Positions 14,140 to 22,438 of a stretch of 22,441 nt of DNA are shown piece by piece. The notes below the pieces were generated by a model. That model was not told where the DNA came from. It saw only the letters and a list, made by a program, of their open reading frames with translations, and did no database searches. The DNA lies in the NCBI GenBank assembly GCA_023412845.1, contig JAEZRH010000150.1, forward strand, positions 1 through 22,441. The letters are read 5' to 3'. Source of the stretch: Bacillota bacterium. GTDB taxonomy: Bacteria; Bacillota; Clostridia; Oscillospirales; Acutalibacteraceae. Position 1 is the stretch's first letter. Every line of letters begins with the position of its first letter. The translations under genes and the position numbers were made by a program.

Positions 14140-14877
14140 TCAGGTCGTAGACAGCACCGAAACGGAAACGATGCCCTGCGTGCCGTCGCTCAAGGTTTCC
14201 TCCGCGATCTGGAGGATCATGCCCTTGGTGATGCTCGAAAAATCACTGGGGCGCTGCGTCAGGGTCCCCGTTCCCGCCGTTCCGCCCGTGGTAGCTGCTG
14301 CGCCGGACGTGCTCCCGGAACCGAAAGTCCGCCCGGACGTGCCTGAGCGCGATCCGCTTCCACCGCTGAAGCTGCCGCCCGTCTGACCTCCGCCGAAGCT
14401 GCCGCCGCTGAAATTACCTCCGGCCCGGCCGCTGCCGGAGGTGGCGCCCGAAGAGCCGCTACGCTGGCCGGAACCGGTTCTTGACCCGGAACGGCTGTTT
14501 GAAAGAGTCAGTCCGACCGGAATGAGCATCGTCTGCGTCTCGCCTGTCAGGGTGATCAGGGAAGAGGAAGACGTCGAGGACGAATCGGAGGAAACCGCCG
14601 GCGCGGATGAAGAAGACGTGTCGCCGCTGTTTTGCCCGCGGAAGCTGCCGTTCCCGCTCCGGTTGAGTTTTCCGACCGCAAGTGTGACCTGATTGCCGAC
14701 GACGGCTGTCACTTTGCCTACGATCATGGTGCGCTGGGAGGAGCCGCCGCCCGAAGCCTCCGCGGCGGAAGCCGTCTGCTGTCCCTGCGCGCCGCTCTTC
14801 TGCGAGCAGGCGACCGTCGGCACCGCAAGGATCAGAAAAGCGGCAAGGGCCGCGCACGCTCTTTTACTGCATTTCAT
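14140..14877 (-). CDS. Gly/Ser-rich probable lipoprotein of the exporter operon (245 aa)
   Basis: Begins with a lipoprotein-like signal peptide (KRACAALAAFLILAVPTVAC, with Cys24 as the probable lipidated residue; the lipobox is not ideal). A short beta-rich section follows (MIVGKVTAVVGNQVTLAVGKL, residues 51-71), then ITLTGETQTMLIPVGL (107-122). A low-complexity Gly/Ser/Thr/Arg tract with units like GGSF-GGG runs from about 128 to 205, and the C-terminal section contains ITKGMILQIAEE. The two short beta segments read like one small domain split by Ser-rich and Gly-rich inserts. AGGAGGA precedes the ATG and the gene lies 13 bases after the permease, so it belongs to the exporter unit. Its function is unknown; an extracellular accessory is likely. 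Confidence 0.8.
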   Translation of the reverse strand: MKCSKRACAALAAFLILAVPTVACSQKSGAQGQQTASAAEASGGGSSQRTMIVGKVTAVVGNQVTLAVGKLNRSGNGSFRGQNSGDTSSSSAPAVSSDSSSTSSSSLITLTGETQTMLIPVGLTLSNSRSGSRTGSGQRSGSSGATSGSGRAGGNFSGGSFGGGQTGGSFSGGSGSRSGTSGRTFGSGSTSGAAATTGGTAGTGTLTQRPSDFSSITKGMILQIAEETLSDGTQGIVSVSVLSTT

Positions 14878-14890
14878 AGAAATCTTCCTC

Positions 14891-16273
14891 CTATTCCTGA
14901 CTGAGCGCCTCGATCGGCATCAGCCTAGAGGCCTTCCACGCAGGGTAAAATCCGAAAACGGTTCCTGTAACGATGGCAAACAGTACGGAATAAACGCCGC
15001 TGACAGCGAGTGGCACGACCGTCATGCCGGTGAGACGGATCAGGGGGACCAGAGCAAATCCGGCACCGATCCCAAGGACGCCGCCCATGATGCTGATAAA
15101 CATGGCCTCCATCAGAAATTCCAGCAGGATGTCGCGCTTGGAGCTGCCGAGGGCTTTCAGTATCCCGATCTCCTGCGTGCGCTCCTTAACGGAGACGAAC
15201 ATCACGTTCATAATGCCGATGCCGCCCACGATGAAGACGATGACGGCGACCGCCAGCAGGAGCATCGAGAGCGTATCGGCGGAGGAAGTAGCGGCTTTCA
15301 TGCTGCTGCCGGCATCCGTCACCGTGAACGTCGCCTTGGGGTGGTCATCCGAAAGGATGGCTTTGATGTTCGTGATTTCATTCGCAACCTGGTTCACGTC
15401 GGACGCGATCGCCATGATCTGCGGATTCGCCTGGTTGCCGAAAACATACTTGATCCCCGTCGCATAGGGAATGAAGATGGTTTCGTCCGGACTGGTTCCG
15501 GAGGAAACGGAGCCCATTTTGGAAAGGACACCGACGATCTCGTAGTTCTTGCCTTCGATGGAGACGGTATCGCCGTAGGCAGAATAAGCGCTGCCGAAAA
15601 TATCCTGCGCAAGCGTGTAACCGATGACGGCCACCTTGTTTTTGGAGGACTCGTCGTCGTCGGTATAAAAATCGCCCTGCAGCATCCCGAGGTTGCTCAT
15701 GCTCTCGTAATCCGGCGTGGCGCCGATCACCGTGTAGTCGGTTGCCGCCGTCAAGTCGCCGCCGTCGACGCTTTTAGAGCCCGAGTTGTAAATGCAGATA
15801 TCCGACAGGCCGTTCACATTGGAAGAGATGTCGTTGACATCCGTCGCCGAAAGGGTGACATTCTGGGAGCGCATGTTGCCGCCGAAAAAGCCGCCCCCGC
15901 CTCCGGGGCCCGCGCCGGTGGTCCTGCGGGTATTATTATTTCCGCCGCCGTTGCCGCCCGGCATTCCACCACCGGGCATTCCGCCGCCCGCAAATCCCGC
16001 GATCATGCTCCGGAACTGGTCCGCCATCTCCGCCTGGGTGCTGACGGAAATATTGATGGCGCCGGCGTTCAGCGTTTTGAACTCGTTCTGCACATCCACC
16101 TCGCCGCCGTGCCCGACCGCGATCACAAGGATGATGGTCGCCGAACCCACAATGATGCCAAGCGAGGTAAGGAATACCTTGAACTTGCTTTCGCGGATGT
16201 TGATCCACACCAGGTGGGTGATCTCACCGAGGCGCATCCTGCCGGTGCTGAGAAGCTGCTTGGCTGCCGTCAT
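14891..16273 (-). CDS. MacB/FtsX-type ABC transporter permease (460 aa)
   Basis: Membrane subunit of a mechanotransmission (type VII) ABC exporter. There is one helix near the N-terminus (FLTSLGIIVGSATIILVIAVG, residues 34-54), a large extracytoplasmic MacB-core-like domain, and three C-terminal FtsX helices from about 335. The family segment IGIMNVMFVSVKERTQEIGILKALG occurs at the usual place, and the protein ends AWKASRLMPIEALSQE. The extracytoplasmic domain holds an unusual 40-residue Gly-rich insert (residues 93-132) with MPGG repeats. The ATG overlaps the stop of the upstream fusion-protein gene by four bases (ATGA), with GGTGAG before it; Met13 is a less likely start. It acts with the neighbouring adaptor and ATPase. 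Cargo is unknown. Confidence 0.93.
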   Translation of the reverse strand: MTAAKQLLSTGRMRLGEITHLVWINIRESKFKVFLTSLGIIVGSATIILVIAVGHGGEVDVQNEFKTLNAGAINISVSTQAEMADQFRSMIAGFAGGGMPGGGMPGGNGGGNNNTRRTTGAGPGGGGGFFGGNMRSQNVTLSATDVNDISSNVNGLSDICIYNSGSKSVDGGDLTAATDYTVIGATPDYESMSNLGMLQGDFYTDDDESSKNKVAVIGYTLAQDIFGSAYSAYGDTVSIEGKNYEIVGVLSKMGSVSSGTSPDETIFIPYATGIKYVFGNQANPQIMAIASDVNQVANEITNIKAILSDDHPKATFTVTDAGSSMKAATSSADTLSMLLLAVAVIVFIVGGIGIMNVMFVSVKERTQEIGILKALGSSKRDILLEFLMEAMFISIMGGVLGIGAGFALVPLIRLTGMTVVPLAVSGVYSVLFAIVTGTVFGFYPAWKASRLMPIEALSQE

Positions 16274-18087
16274 TTGGAGCTCACCGCGCTTTCCGCGAGC
16301 ACGGTGTCCCCTTCCTGAAGCCCGCTGACGATCTCCACGTTCGTTCCGTTGGAAAAGCCGGTCTTCACGGTTTTGCTTGTCGTACCGCCGTTCTGGTCTC
16401 TGACAAGCACGGTGGAGACGCCGTTTTTGAATGTGATCGCCCTGTCGCTGACGCTGACGGCGTTTTTCACGCGTTTCTGGATGACCGTCGCTTCACCGCT
16501 CATGCCGTCGTATACGGTGCCGATATCCCCGATCTTGCCGGCGCTCTTGACCACGACGGTGTAGCTGACCGAAGAAGAGCCGCTGCGCGCGGGTTCCGCC
16601 GTGACGCTTTCGACCAGCCCGTCAAACGTCTGGTTGTCATAGGCGGTCAGGGAAATAGACGCCTCCTGCCCGACGCTGACGCTCGTGATGTCGTCCTCCG
16701 ACACGGAGAGCGAAAGGGAAACGGAGTTGTCCGTTGAGATGGTCATCATAGCAGTGTCGGCGCTCACGCTGGAACCGGCCTTATATGTGACGCTCGCGAC
16801 AAAGCCGTCTGCAGGGCTCACGATGACGCCGTCGCCGTTGAGAGCATTGTTGATCTCATTCATCTGGTCCTGAAGCTTGTTGTACGATTCCTGCGCGGAA
16901 GTGACCGCCTGCGAAAGCTGGTTGACGGTCAGGTCGTACGCATCCTGCGCGTAATCGGCCGTGTTCAAGTCGGTCTGTTCCTTGGTATCGGCGTCCGCCG
17001 AAGAAATCTGCGCCGTGGTCTGCGCCTTCTGCAGGTTATACTGGTCCGTCGCGACGGTCTGCTTGAGCGACGTGACCTTATCGTCGAGATCTGAGCCGGT
17101 CAGCTTGTATTTGTCGCTGTAGGTCTGCTGAAAATCGGTGTACGCCGTATTGTAGTTATTGTATTCTGCCGTGGCCTGTGCGACCTCGTTCTGCAGGGTG
17201 GTCTGCTGGGAGATAACGGTTCCCGCGACGCTGTCGGTATAGTTTTTCAGCGCGTCGTTGGCCGTATCGTAGGCGTCTTTGGTGGTAGCGACCTCGTCAT
17301 CGTCCGGGTCGTCCTGGTATTTTGCCGCGGCATACTGCTGCTGCGCGCTGTCCATCGCATTTTTCAGCGAATTATAGGTGCTGATGACCGAGGCGTTGGC
17401 GGTATTGAACGCCGTGAGCTGATTGTTGTAGCTGGCCTCCTCAGCCTGGGCGTCGCTGGCCCATTTCTTCATCTGCTGCAGCTTGGCATAGTCGGCGGTC
17501 CACGTTTTCTGCTGGGCCTGATACTCGGCCAGCGACTTCTGGTCGTCTGCAAGCGTTGTCTGCGCCGCCGTGACGCTGTTCTGCAGGTCGCCGAGCGTCA
17601 CCTGCTTGGTGATGGGTGCGGTCGTCGCCAGATATTTGCTCGACTCGTAGGTGATCTGCGCCGTCTGAAGCTTCGCCTTCTGGTCGTTGAGTGCGGACTG
17701 GAGGGAAACCTTTGCGGCTTCCAGCTTCTGCTTCGTGTCGGAAGAGTTGTCGTTTACGCTGCTTATATCCAGCTTGACGAGGGCGTCGCCCTTTTTGACC
17801 TTTTGGCCTGACTGGACAAGCACAGAAGAAATCGTGCAGTCCACCGGGAAGGAAATGGTGTCGTCCTCCAGCGCAACCGTGCCGGATTCCGTTGTTCCGA
17901 CGGTGACGTCCCCTTTGGACACGCTGTACTCGCGGTATGTGGTAGCCGTCTGGGTACTGCTGTTTTTGTGGATGATGAGAATGGTGCCTGTGACCACGGC
18001 CCCCGCGAGAACCACCGCCGTAACGGCGATGAGGATTCGCCTGCGCGGCCTGCCGGTCCCCGGTTCTCCGTCGAAACGTTCGTTCAT
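16270..18087 (-). CDS. HlyD/MacA-like membrane-fusion (adaptor) subunit with long coiled coil (605 aa)
   Basis: Extracytoplasmic partner of the MacB-type permease, comparable to YknX/MacA. After a basic stretch comes one membrane helix (ILIAVTAVVLAGAVVTGTILII). A first lipoyl-like half follows (ISSVLVQSGQKVKKGDALVKLD), then a long alpha-helical region of about 300 residues with several 40-60 residue coiled segments rich in Ala/Gln/Thr. After that come the second lipoyl half (GVIVSPADGFVASVTYKAGSSV), a beta-barrel section and a C-terminal section ending GLQEGDTVLAES. The protein is much longer than MacA (about 370 aa) because of the enlarged helical hairpin. I chose ATG 18087 since GGGGGA lies eight bases before it; ATG 18093 is only two bases from that site. 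First gene of the exporter unit. Confidence 0.92.
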   Translation of the reverse strand: MNERFDGEPGTGRPRRRILIAVTAVVLAGAVVTGTILIIHKNSSTQTATTYREYSVSKGDVTVGTTESGTVALEDDTISFPVDCTISSVLVQSGQKVKKGDALVKLDISSVNDNSSDTKQKLEAAKVSLQSALNDQKAKLQTAQITYESSKYLATTAPITKQVTLGDLQNSVTAAQTTLADDQKSLAEYQAQQKTWTADYAKLQQMKKWASDAQAEEASYNNQLTAFNTANASVISTYNSLKNAMDSAQQQYAAAKYQDDPDDDEVATTKDAYDTANDALKNYTDSVAGTVISQQTTLQNEVAQATAEYNNYNTAYTDFQQTYSDKYKLTGSDLDDKVTSLKQTVATDQYNLQKAQTTAQISSADADTKEQTDLNTADYAQDAYDLTVNQLSQAVTSAQESYNKLQDQMNEINNALNGDGVIVSPADGFVASVTYKAGSSVSADTAMMTISTDNSVSLSLSVSEDDITSVSVGQEASISLTAYDNQTFDGLVESVTAEPARSGSSSVSYTVVVKSAGKIGDIGTVYDGMSGEATVIQKRVKNAVSVSDRAITFKNGVSTVLVRDQNGGTTSKTVKTGFSNGTNVEIVSGLQEGDTVLAESAVSSK

Positions 18088-18347
18088 CTTCATGTTCCCC
18101 CGATTTTACGAATTCAGGGCCGGACCGGTGCCTGCCGGCTCTGCGGCCCAGGATTACAATTCGAGGATACCGGAAGAATATGAGGAAAAATTGAAATTCT
18201 TATGAGAAACGCATGAAAAAAGCCGGTATGGCCGGTTTCGGTCCGCCGCTTGCGGGTAAAAAGGATGCCGCATACCGGGGCGGACCGGTTTTCACATGCT
18301 CCCGCCATGGGTGTGTGCAAACGGCATCGCATGAGCTTTGCCCCATG
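18088..18347. other. Noncoding region between histidine kinase and exporter operon
   Basis: No credible gene. On the minus strand it holds a second terminator-like hairpin (18218-18238: CCGG-CCATA-CCGG followed by C and T6) and, further downstream, two CTCATA repeats exactly 22 bases apart (18206-18201 and 18184-18179) in an AT-rich stretch. An exporter promoter must lie here if the two terminators work. I could not define a good -35/-10 pair. Confidence 0.5.
18179..18206 (-). promoter_or_regulatory. Candidate response-regulator binding repeats upstream of the exporter operon
   Basis: CTCATA occurs twice in direct orientation with a 22-base period (two DNA turns), and a weaker TTCAAT lies midway. 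OmpR-family regulators commonly bind tandem repeats with an 11-base or 22-base period. The site is about 90-120 bases upstream of the adaptor start codon. This is pattern-based only. Confidence 0.3.
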
Positions 18348-18353
18348 AAAAAG

Positions 18354-18377
18354 CGGGAGCGTCTTGCGACTCTCCCG
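18354..18377 (-). terminator. Terminator of the two-component operon (repeat copy 3)
   Basis: On the minus strand CGGGAGAGTC-GCAA-GACGCTCCCG, ten base positions per arm with one mismatch, followed by CTTTTTC. It lies about 55 bases after the kinase stop codon. The stem shares the CGGGAGAGT...CTCCCG core with the dispersed repeats at 1333-1440 and 6855-6955. Confidence 0.75.
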
Positions 18378-18432
18378 TCGGAATAAGCCCGTTGCCTTAC
18401 GCCGCGCCCGAAGGCGGGGCCTGCGCGCAGGC

Positions 18433-19857
18433 TCAGCCTGCCGGCAGAAAAATGGAAAAAGTCGTGCCGCCGCCGCGCGTGCTGCTGACGCGGACGGTGC
18501 CGCTGTGCCGCTCCACAATCCATTTGACAATGGACAGGCCAAGCCCGGAAGAAGCGCCCTTGCCGCGCGTGCGGGACTCGTCCGCCTTGTAAAACCGGTC
18601 AAAAATATGCGGCAGGTCCTTCTCCTCGATCCCCACGCCGGTGTCTTTGATCGTGATTTCGGCGCCGTTTTCCACGTCGTAACAGGCGACCGTGATCGTG
18701 CCGCCCTCCGGCGTATACTTTTCGCTGTTTTCCAGGAGGGCCCGTACCGCCTGCTTGATGAGCGCGGAGTCCGCGGTCACGAAAACGTCCGCGCAGATTT
18801 CCTGCTCTAAGGCATGGTCGGTGTCAATCAGGCGCGTTTCCTCCATCACGTCTTCCATCAGGTCGCTCAGGCAGAAGCGCTCCGTCCTGACCGGCTGGGT
18901 CTGCTTATCCGCCCGGGCAAGGAACAGCAGGCGTTCCACAAGCTGCTGCATGTTGCCGGTCTCTTCAATGATCTTCGAGACGGATTCTTCCCGGACCGCC
19001 TTGTCTTCGCTCCCCCACCGGCGCAGAAGGTTCGCGTAGCCGGAAATCACGGAGAGCGGCGTGCGCAGCTCATGCGACGCGTCGGAAACGAACCGGTTCT
19101 GCTGCTCGTACGCCTGCTGGATGCGGTCCAGCATCTCGTTGAACGTCTGAGCGAGCTCACCAAGCTCGTCGCGCGCTTTGCCGGCGTCGATGCGAAGGCT
19201 GAGGTCCGTGGCCGAAATATCCCTTGCCGTCTGCGTCATTTCATAAACGGGGCGCATCATCCGGCGCATCAGGGATGCACCGGCCACGGCGGCCAGGATC
19301 AGCAGGACCGCGAGGACAGCGGCCGTCCACGGCAGCGTAATCCATCCTGCCGGGCCGACGTCGTCCAAATCCACCACGCGTACGACAGGGCGCATGAGCC
19401 TGATACGGCCTCCCGGCGCGGAAGCCGCCCCTCCGGGCGCGGAGGGCATTCCCCCGGGCATAGAGGAGGTGGTGCCTCCCCCGACTATCATCGGCCTGCG
19501 CAGGTCGACCGGACGGGCGGTCTCGGCATGCTTTTTGCCCGGATCGGGAGCCGTTCCGTAAGAGGCGAGCTTCCCGCCCACGGGGTCCATCAGCTCGATA
19601 TAGACATGGTTTGCCTGCGCAAAGGACGCAAAGTCGAAATTATCCTCCCCGTGGGTATAACGCTCCGCAAGAAAAGACGTCAGTTTATCCAGTCTTTGCG
19701 CGCGGGCGGACTGCGTGGCCATGGCCCAGGTGAGCAGCCCCACGGTCAGCACCAGGATCAGCGTGAACATGGAGGTATAGATGGCGCTCGTTTTAAAGAC
19801 GATGGAAAATTTCACTCCGCGAACGCCGGAGCGCTGCGGTTTATTTCGTTTCCTCAT
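18433..19857 (-). CDS. Sensor histidine kinase (474 aa)
   Basis: Membrane sensor kinase of the EnvZ/BaeS type. It has two membrane helices (about 22-46 and 174-197) enclosing an extracytoplasmic sensor of about 125 residues, then a HAMP linker (198-250). The H-box SHELRTPLSVISGYANLL contains phospho-acceptor His262. The ATPase motifs are the N-box ENSEKYTPEGG, G1 DTGVGI, F-box FDRFYKADESRTR and G2 GLGLSIVKWIVERHSG. The sensor loop contains a Gly/Met/Pro/Ser-rich segment (126-150, SSMPGGMPSAPGG type), similar in style to the permease insert. The start overlaps the response regulator stop by 17 bases, so the two are translationally coupled. A terminator follows. Its likely target is the downstream exporter, by position and by the shared Gly-rich segments. 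Confidence 0.95.
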   Translation of the reverse strand: MRKRNKPQRSGVRGVKFSIVFKTSAIYTSMFTLILVLTVGLLTWAMATQSARAQRLDKLTSFLAERYTHGEDNFDFASFAQANHVYIELMDPVGGKLASYGTAPDPGKKHAETARPVDLRRPMIVGGGTTSSMPGGMPSAPGGAASAPGGRIRLMRPVVRVVDLDDVGPAGWITLPWTAAVLAVLLILAAVAGASLMRRMMRPVYEMTQTARDISATDLSLRIDAGKARDELGELAQTFNEMLDRIQQAYEQQNRFVSDASHELRTPLSVISGYANLLRRWGSEDKAVREESVSKIIEETGNMQQLVERLLFLARADKQTQPVRTERFCLSDLMEDVMEETRLIDTDHALEQEICADVFVTADSALIKQAVRALLENSEKYTPEGGTITVACYDVENGAEITIKDTGVGIEEKDLPHIFDRFYKADESRTRGKGASSGLGLSIVKWIVERHSGTVRVSSTRGGGTTFSIFLPAG

Positions 19858-20548
19858 TTTTCCCGCTCTTTATAATATAACCCACGCCGCGGATGGTACG
19901 GATCAATTCCGTATGGAAACGGTAGTCGATCTTGTTGCGCAGATAACGGATGTAAACGTCGACAAGATTTGTCTGCCCAAGGAAATCGTATCCCCATACA
20001 TGTTCCATCAGCCGTTCGCGCGAGCAGACAAAATCGATATTCTGCACAAGATAGCACAGCAGGTCGAACTCTCTTTTTGTCAAGCGGATCGGCTCGCCGC
20101 CATAGGTCACCTCGTGTTTGGAGGCGTCGACGGTCAAGTCTCCGACCGTCATCACCTGCGGGACCGGCATGCCGGACCCCGCCTGTTTCTTTTTAAGGGT
20201 CACGCGCATTCTTGCGAGAAGTTCCTCGATGGCGAAAGGCTTTGTGAGGTAATCGTCGGCACCACTGTCAAGGCCCGTGACCTTGTCCGGGATGGCGTCC
20301 TTTGCGGTCAGCATGATGACGGGAGTATCCGATACCATGCGGAGCTGCCGCAGCACTTCCATCCCATCCATGGAAGGCAGCATGACGTCCAGCAGGATCA
20401 GGTCGAAGCTTGCCTTAAGCGCGCGGGAAAGGCCTGCCGCGCCGTCGTATTCCTTTTCGATCCGATACCCCTCATGTCTGAGCTCGAGTTCCAGGAATCT
20501 GACGCTGTTCTTGTCGTCGTCAACGATCAGGATTTTTTCGCCCGGCAT
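19841..20548 (-). CDS. OmpR/PhoB-family response regulator (235 aa)
   Basis: DNA-binding response regulator. The receiver domain has acidic pocket residues Asp10-Asp11, the phospho-acceptor Asp54 (LLLDVMLPSMDG), Thr81 and Lys103 (DYLTKPF). The C-terminal winged helix carries LTKREFDLLCYLVQN, VWGYDF and the closing IRTIRGVGYII. All key residues are present and the length is standard. The start codon lies behind a moderate GGCGGTGG site. The kinase gene overlaps its end. The lytic transglycosylase stops 45 bases upstream; the gap holds a small CCCGGG/CCCGGG hairpin without a T-run (20567-20583), so readthrough from that gene is likely. No separate promoter is obvious. Confidence 0.95.
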   Translation of the reverse strand: MPGEKILIVDDDKNSVRFLELELRHEGYRIEKEYDGAAGLSRALKASFDLILLDVMLPSMDGMEVLRQLRMVSDTPVIMLTAKDAIPDKVTGLDSGADDYLTKPFAIEELLARMRVTLKKKQAGSGMPVPQVMTVGDLTVDASKHEVTYGGEPIRLTKREFDLLCYLVQNIDFVCSRERLMEHVWGYDFLGQTNLVDVYIRYLRNKIDYRFHTELIRTIRGVGYIIKSGKNEETK

Positions 20549-20593
20549 TGTTCCACCGCCTTTCTGCCCGGGGAAAACCCGGGAACGGCCGCG

Positions 20594-21322
20594 TCATGAT
20601 ACGCCGCGGTAAAGCTCAGCGGATTCCTGCGCCTGATTCAGCGCTTCCTGCTCCATCTGCTCCGCATACATTTTTGCAAACAGCTGGTAATCGTCCACGC
20701 TGAAAAAAAGCCCGTTCCCCGGAACAGTGTCCGACCGAACCGTATCCGCCGCCGAAGAGGCGGACGGCGATCCGCCCGAAAACCTCGCGGAAACCGGGAC
20801 CGTCAGGGAACTGTCGTCCCTCGCGTAGGACAGCACCCGCTTTACATAGTTCTGCGTCTCGCTGAACGGAGGGATGCCGCCGTATTTTTTTACGTTTCCG
20901 CTGCCCGCGTTATAGGCCGCAAGGGCCAGCTTCGCGTCTCCGCCGTAGGAAGAAAGCAGGCCGCCGAGATATTTCGCGCCGCCCATGATGTTCTGCTCCG
21001 GGTCGAACGGATCGCTCACCCCGAGCGACGCGGCCGTCGAAGGCATCAGCTGCATGATTCCCTGCGCCCCGCAGGAAGAAACGGCGTCCGACTGAAAATC
21101 GGATTCCGCCCTTGCCACGGCTTTCAAAAGATTTTCCGGCACGCCGTACGCTTCGGAGGCCCGGCTGAAAATACCGTCGAGGCTGTCCGTCTTCGAGCCG
21201 CCGTTTTTCCCGGCGGCCGCGCGCAGCAGGTCCGAAAATCCCGCACCCGACGACGCCTGCCGCGTCGCCTGCACGGGGCCGGAGGAGGATGTCGTTTTGC
21301 CGGGACCGGCAACTGCCGTCAT
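20594..21322 (-). CDS. Lytic transglycosylase, SLT family (242 aa)
   Basis: Peptidoglycan lyase with a soluble-lytic-transglycosylase fold. The catalytic glutamate is Glu73 in KAVARAESDF, followed by the family motifs GIMQLMPSTA (88-97) and LALAAYNAGSGNV (132-144), then an ETQNYVKRVL segment. The N-terminus (about 45 residues, Ser/Thr/Gly-rich) is not a recognisable signal peptide and the C-terminal 60 residues have no known domain. Such layouts occur in flagellar or other non-classically exported enzymes, but no flagellar gene is nearby. AGAGGTG precedes the ATG. A good promoter lies at 21362-21390 and the response regulator follows, so the enzyme may be cotranscribed with the two-component system. 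Confidence 0.92.
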   Translation of the reverse strand: MTAVAGPGKTTSSSGPVQATRQASSGAGFSDLLRAAAGKNGGSKTDSLDGIFSRASEAYGVPENLLKAVARAESDFQSDAVSSCGAQGIMQLMPSTAASLGVSDPFDPEQNIMGGAKYLGGLLSSYGGDAKLALAAYNAGSGNVKKYGGIPPFSETQNYVKRVLSYARDDSSLTVPVSARFSGGSPSASSAADTVRSDTVPGNGLFFSVDDYQLFAKMYAEQMEQEALNQAQESAELYRGVS

Positions 21323-21361
21323 TTTTCTTCACCTCTGCATCAATTGCATTATTTTACCTGT

Positions 21362-21390
21362 ATCATATCGCATTTGTCCGGAAAAATCAA
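21362..21390 (-). promoter_or_regulatory. Sigma-A promoter of the lytic transglycosylase (and probably the two-component genes)
   Basis: On the minus strand TTGATT (21390-21385), a 17-base spacer and TATGAT (21367-21362). Transcription would start near 21355, about 33 bases before the ATG. Confidence 0.65.
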
Positions 21391-21568
21391 TGCGATTCAG
21401 GCAATCCGGATATCACCTTTTTCCGTACGGTTTCATACCTATGGCTAGACATTGCTTTTTTTTAATTATGAGTCTTGTCCGTTCCGGCCAAAATTGCATC
21501 CGGCCGCGTTAAGAATACCCGGAATACGGCAAGCAGCCCGCAGGGCTAAACGAAAGGGGGTGCCGGCT

Positions 21569-22438
21569 TTGTCTTTTGGAATCGCCTTCGCCGGCGGGGG
21601 AATCCGCGGAGCGGCCCACGTGGGCGTCCTTCTGGCGCTTGAGGAACAGGGCCTCGTGCCCTCCGCCGTGGCGGGCACCAGCGCGGGCGGGCTCGTGGCC
21701 GGCCTGTATGCCGCCGGGCTGCCGCCCGCCGGGATGCGCCAGATCATTCTGGAGCTTTCGGCAAGCGGGGCATCATTCGCCGACCCGGACCTGAGGGGAA
21801 TCCTCTCGATCGTTCCGAACCTTCTGAAGAAAAAAAGCTGCGTCAGCTGTGCCGGCCTGATCAAAGGCGAACGGATGGAAAATTATCTGCACGGGCTGAC
21901 CGGCGGCATCGTCATGCGCGAGCTGCCCATGCGCGCCGTCATCCCCGCGGTCGACCTTGTTTCCAGCCACACCGTGGCCTTTACGAACAGCCTGTTCGGC
22001 ATCCGGCCGATGCCCTCGGTGCGCTGGTACACAAACGTGCGCCTGTGCGAAGCCATGCGCGCCACGGCTTCTCTGCCCGGCATTTTTCGCCCGAAGGAGG
22101 TCGATGGCATGGTCCTTGTGGACGGCGGCGTCGCAGACGTGCTCCCCGTCGACCTGCTGATCGCCTCCGGCTGCCTGAATGTGCTCGCCGTTGACGTCTC
22201 GGACCGGTACCGAATGCCGAGGCAGATCGATCTGCTGAGCGTGATGTCTCATTCCCTCGCGATCATGGAGACCCGCCTGCGCGAATGCATGACACGCGGC
22301 GAACGGTACCTCCTGACTCCGGTGCTGCCGGAAACGACGGGCGTGCTGGCGCTGGACGAAATGCCCGCCTGCGTGGAGGCCGGTTACGCCGCCGCGCAGC
22401 AGGTCATGCCCCAGCTGCGCAGCCTGTTCCAGGGATAA
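21569..22438 (+). CDS. Patatin-like phospholipase (289 aa)
   Basis: Serine acyl hydrolase of the bacterial patatin/RssA family. The oxyanion-hole motif is AGGGIRGAAHVG (residues 8-19), the nucleophile elbow GTSAGG (36-41) contains Ser38, and the second member of the catalytic dyad is Asp185 in VDGGVADV. The family substrates are membrane phospholipids or other acyl esters; the physiological substrate is unknown. The start is not certain. TTG 21569 gives MSFGIAFAGGG with AAAGGGGG about eight bases before it. A GTG at 21560 would overlap that ribosome site, and the longer frame back to 21452 adds residues unlike the family. The gene is divergent from the lytic transglycosylase and ends at the right edge of the window. 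Confidence 0.92.
   Translation: MSFGIAFAGGGIRGAAHVGVLLALEEQGLVPSAVAGTSAGGLVAGLYAAGLPPAGMRQIILELSASGASFADPDLRGILSIVPNLLKKKSCVSCAGLIKGERMENYLHGLTGGIVMRELPMRAVIPAVDLVSSHTVAFTNSLFGIRPMPSVRWYTNVRLCEAMRATASLPGIFRPKEVDGMVLVDGGVADVLPVDLLIASGCLNVLAVDVSDRYRMPRQIDLLSVMSHSLAIMETRLRECMTRGERYLLTPVLPETTGVLALDEMPACVEAGYAAAQQVMPQLRSLFQG

Noticed and set aside
14693..16318. Plus-strand open frame of 541 codons opposite the permease
   Set aside because: Antisense shadow rich in His/Asp/Arg; the permease on the minus strand has clear FtsX helices.
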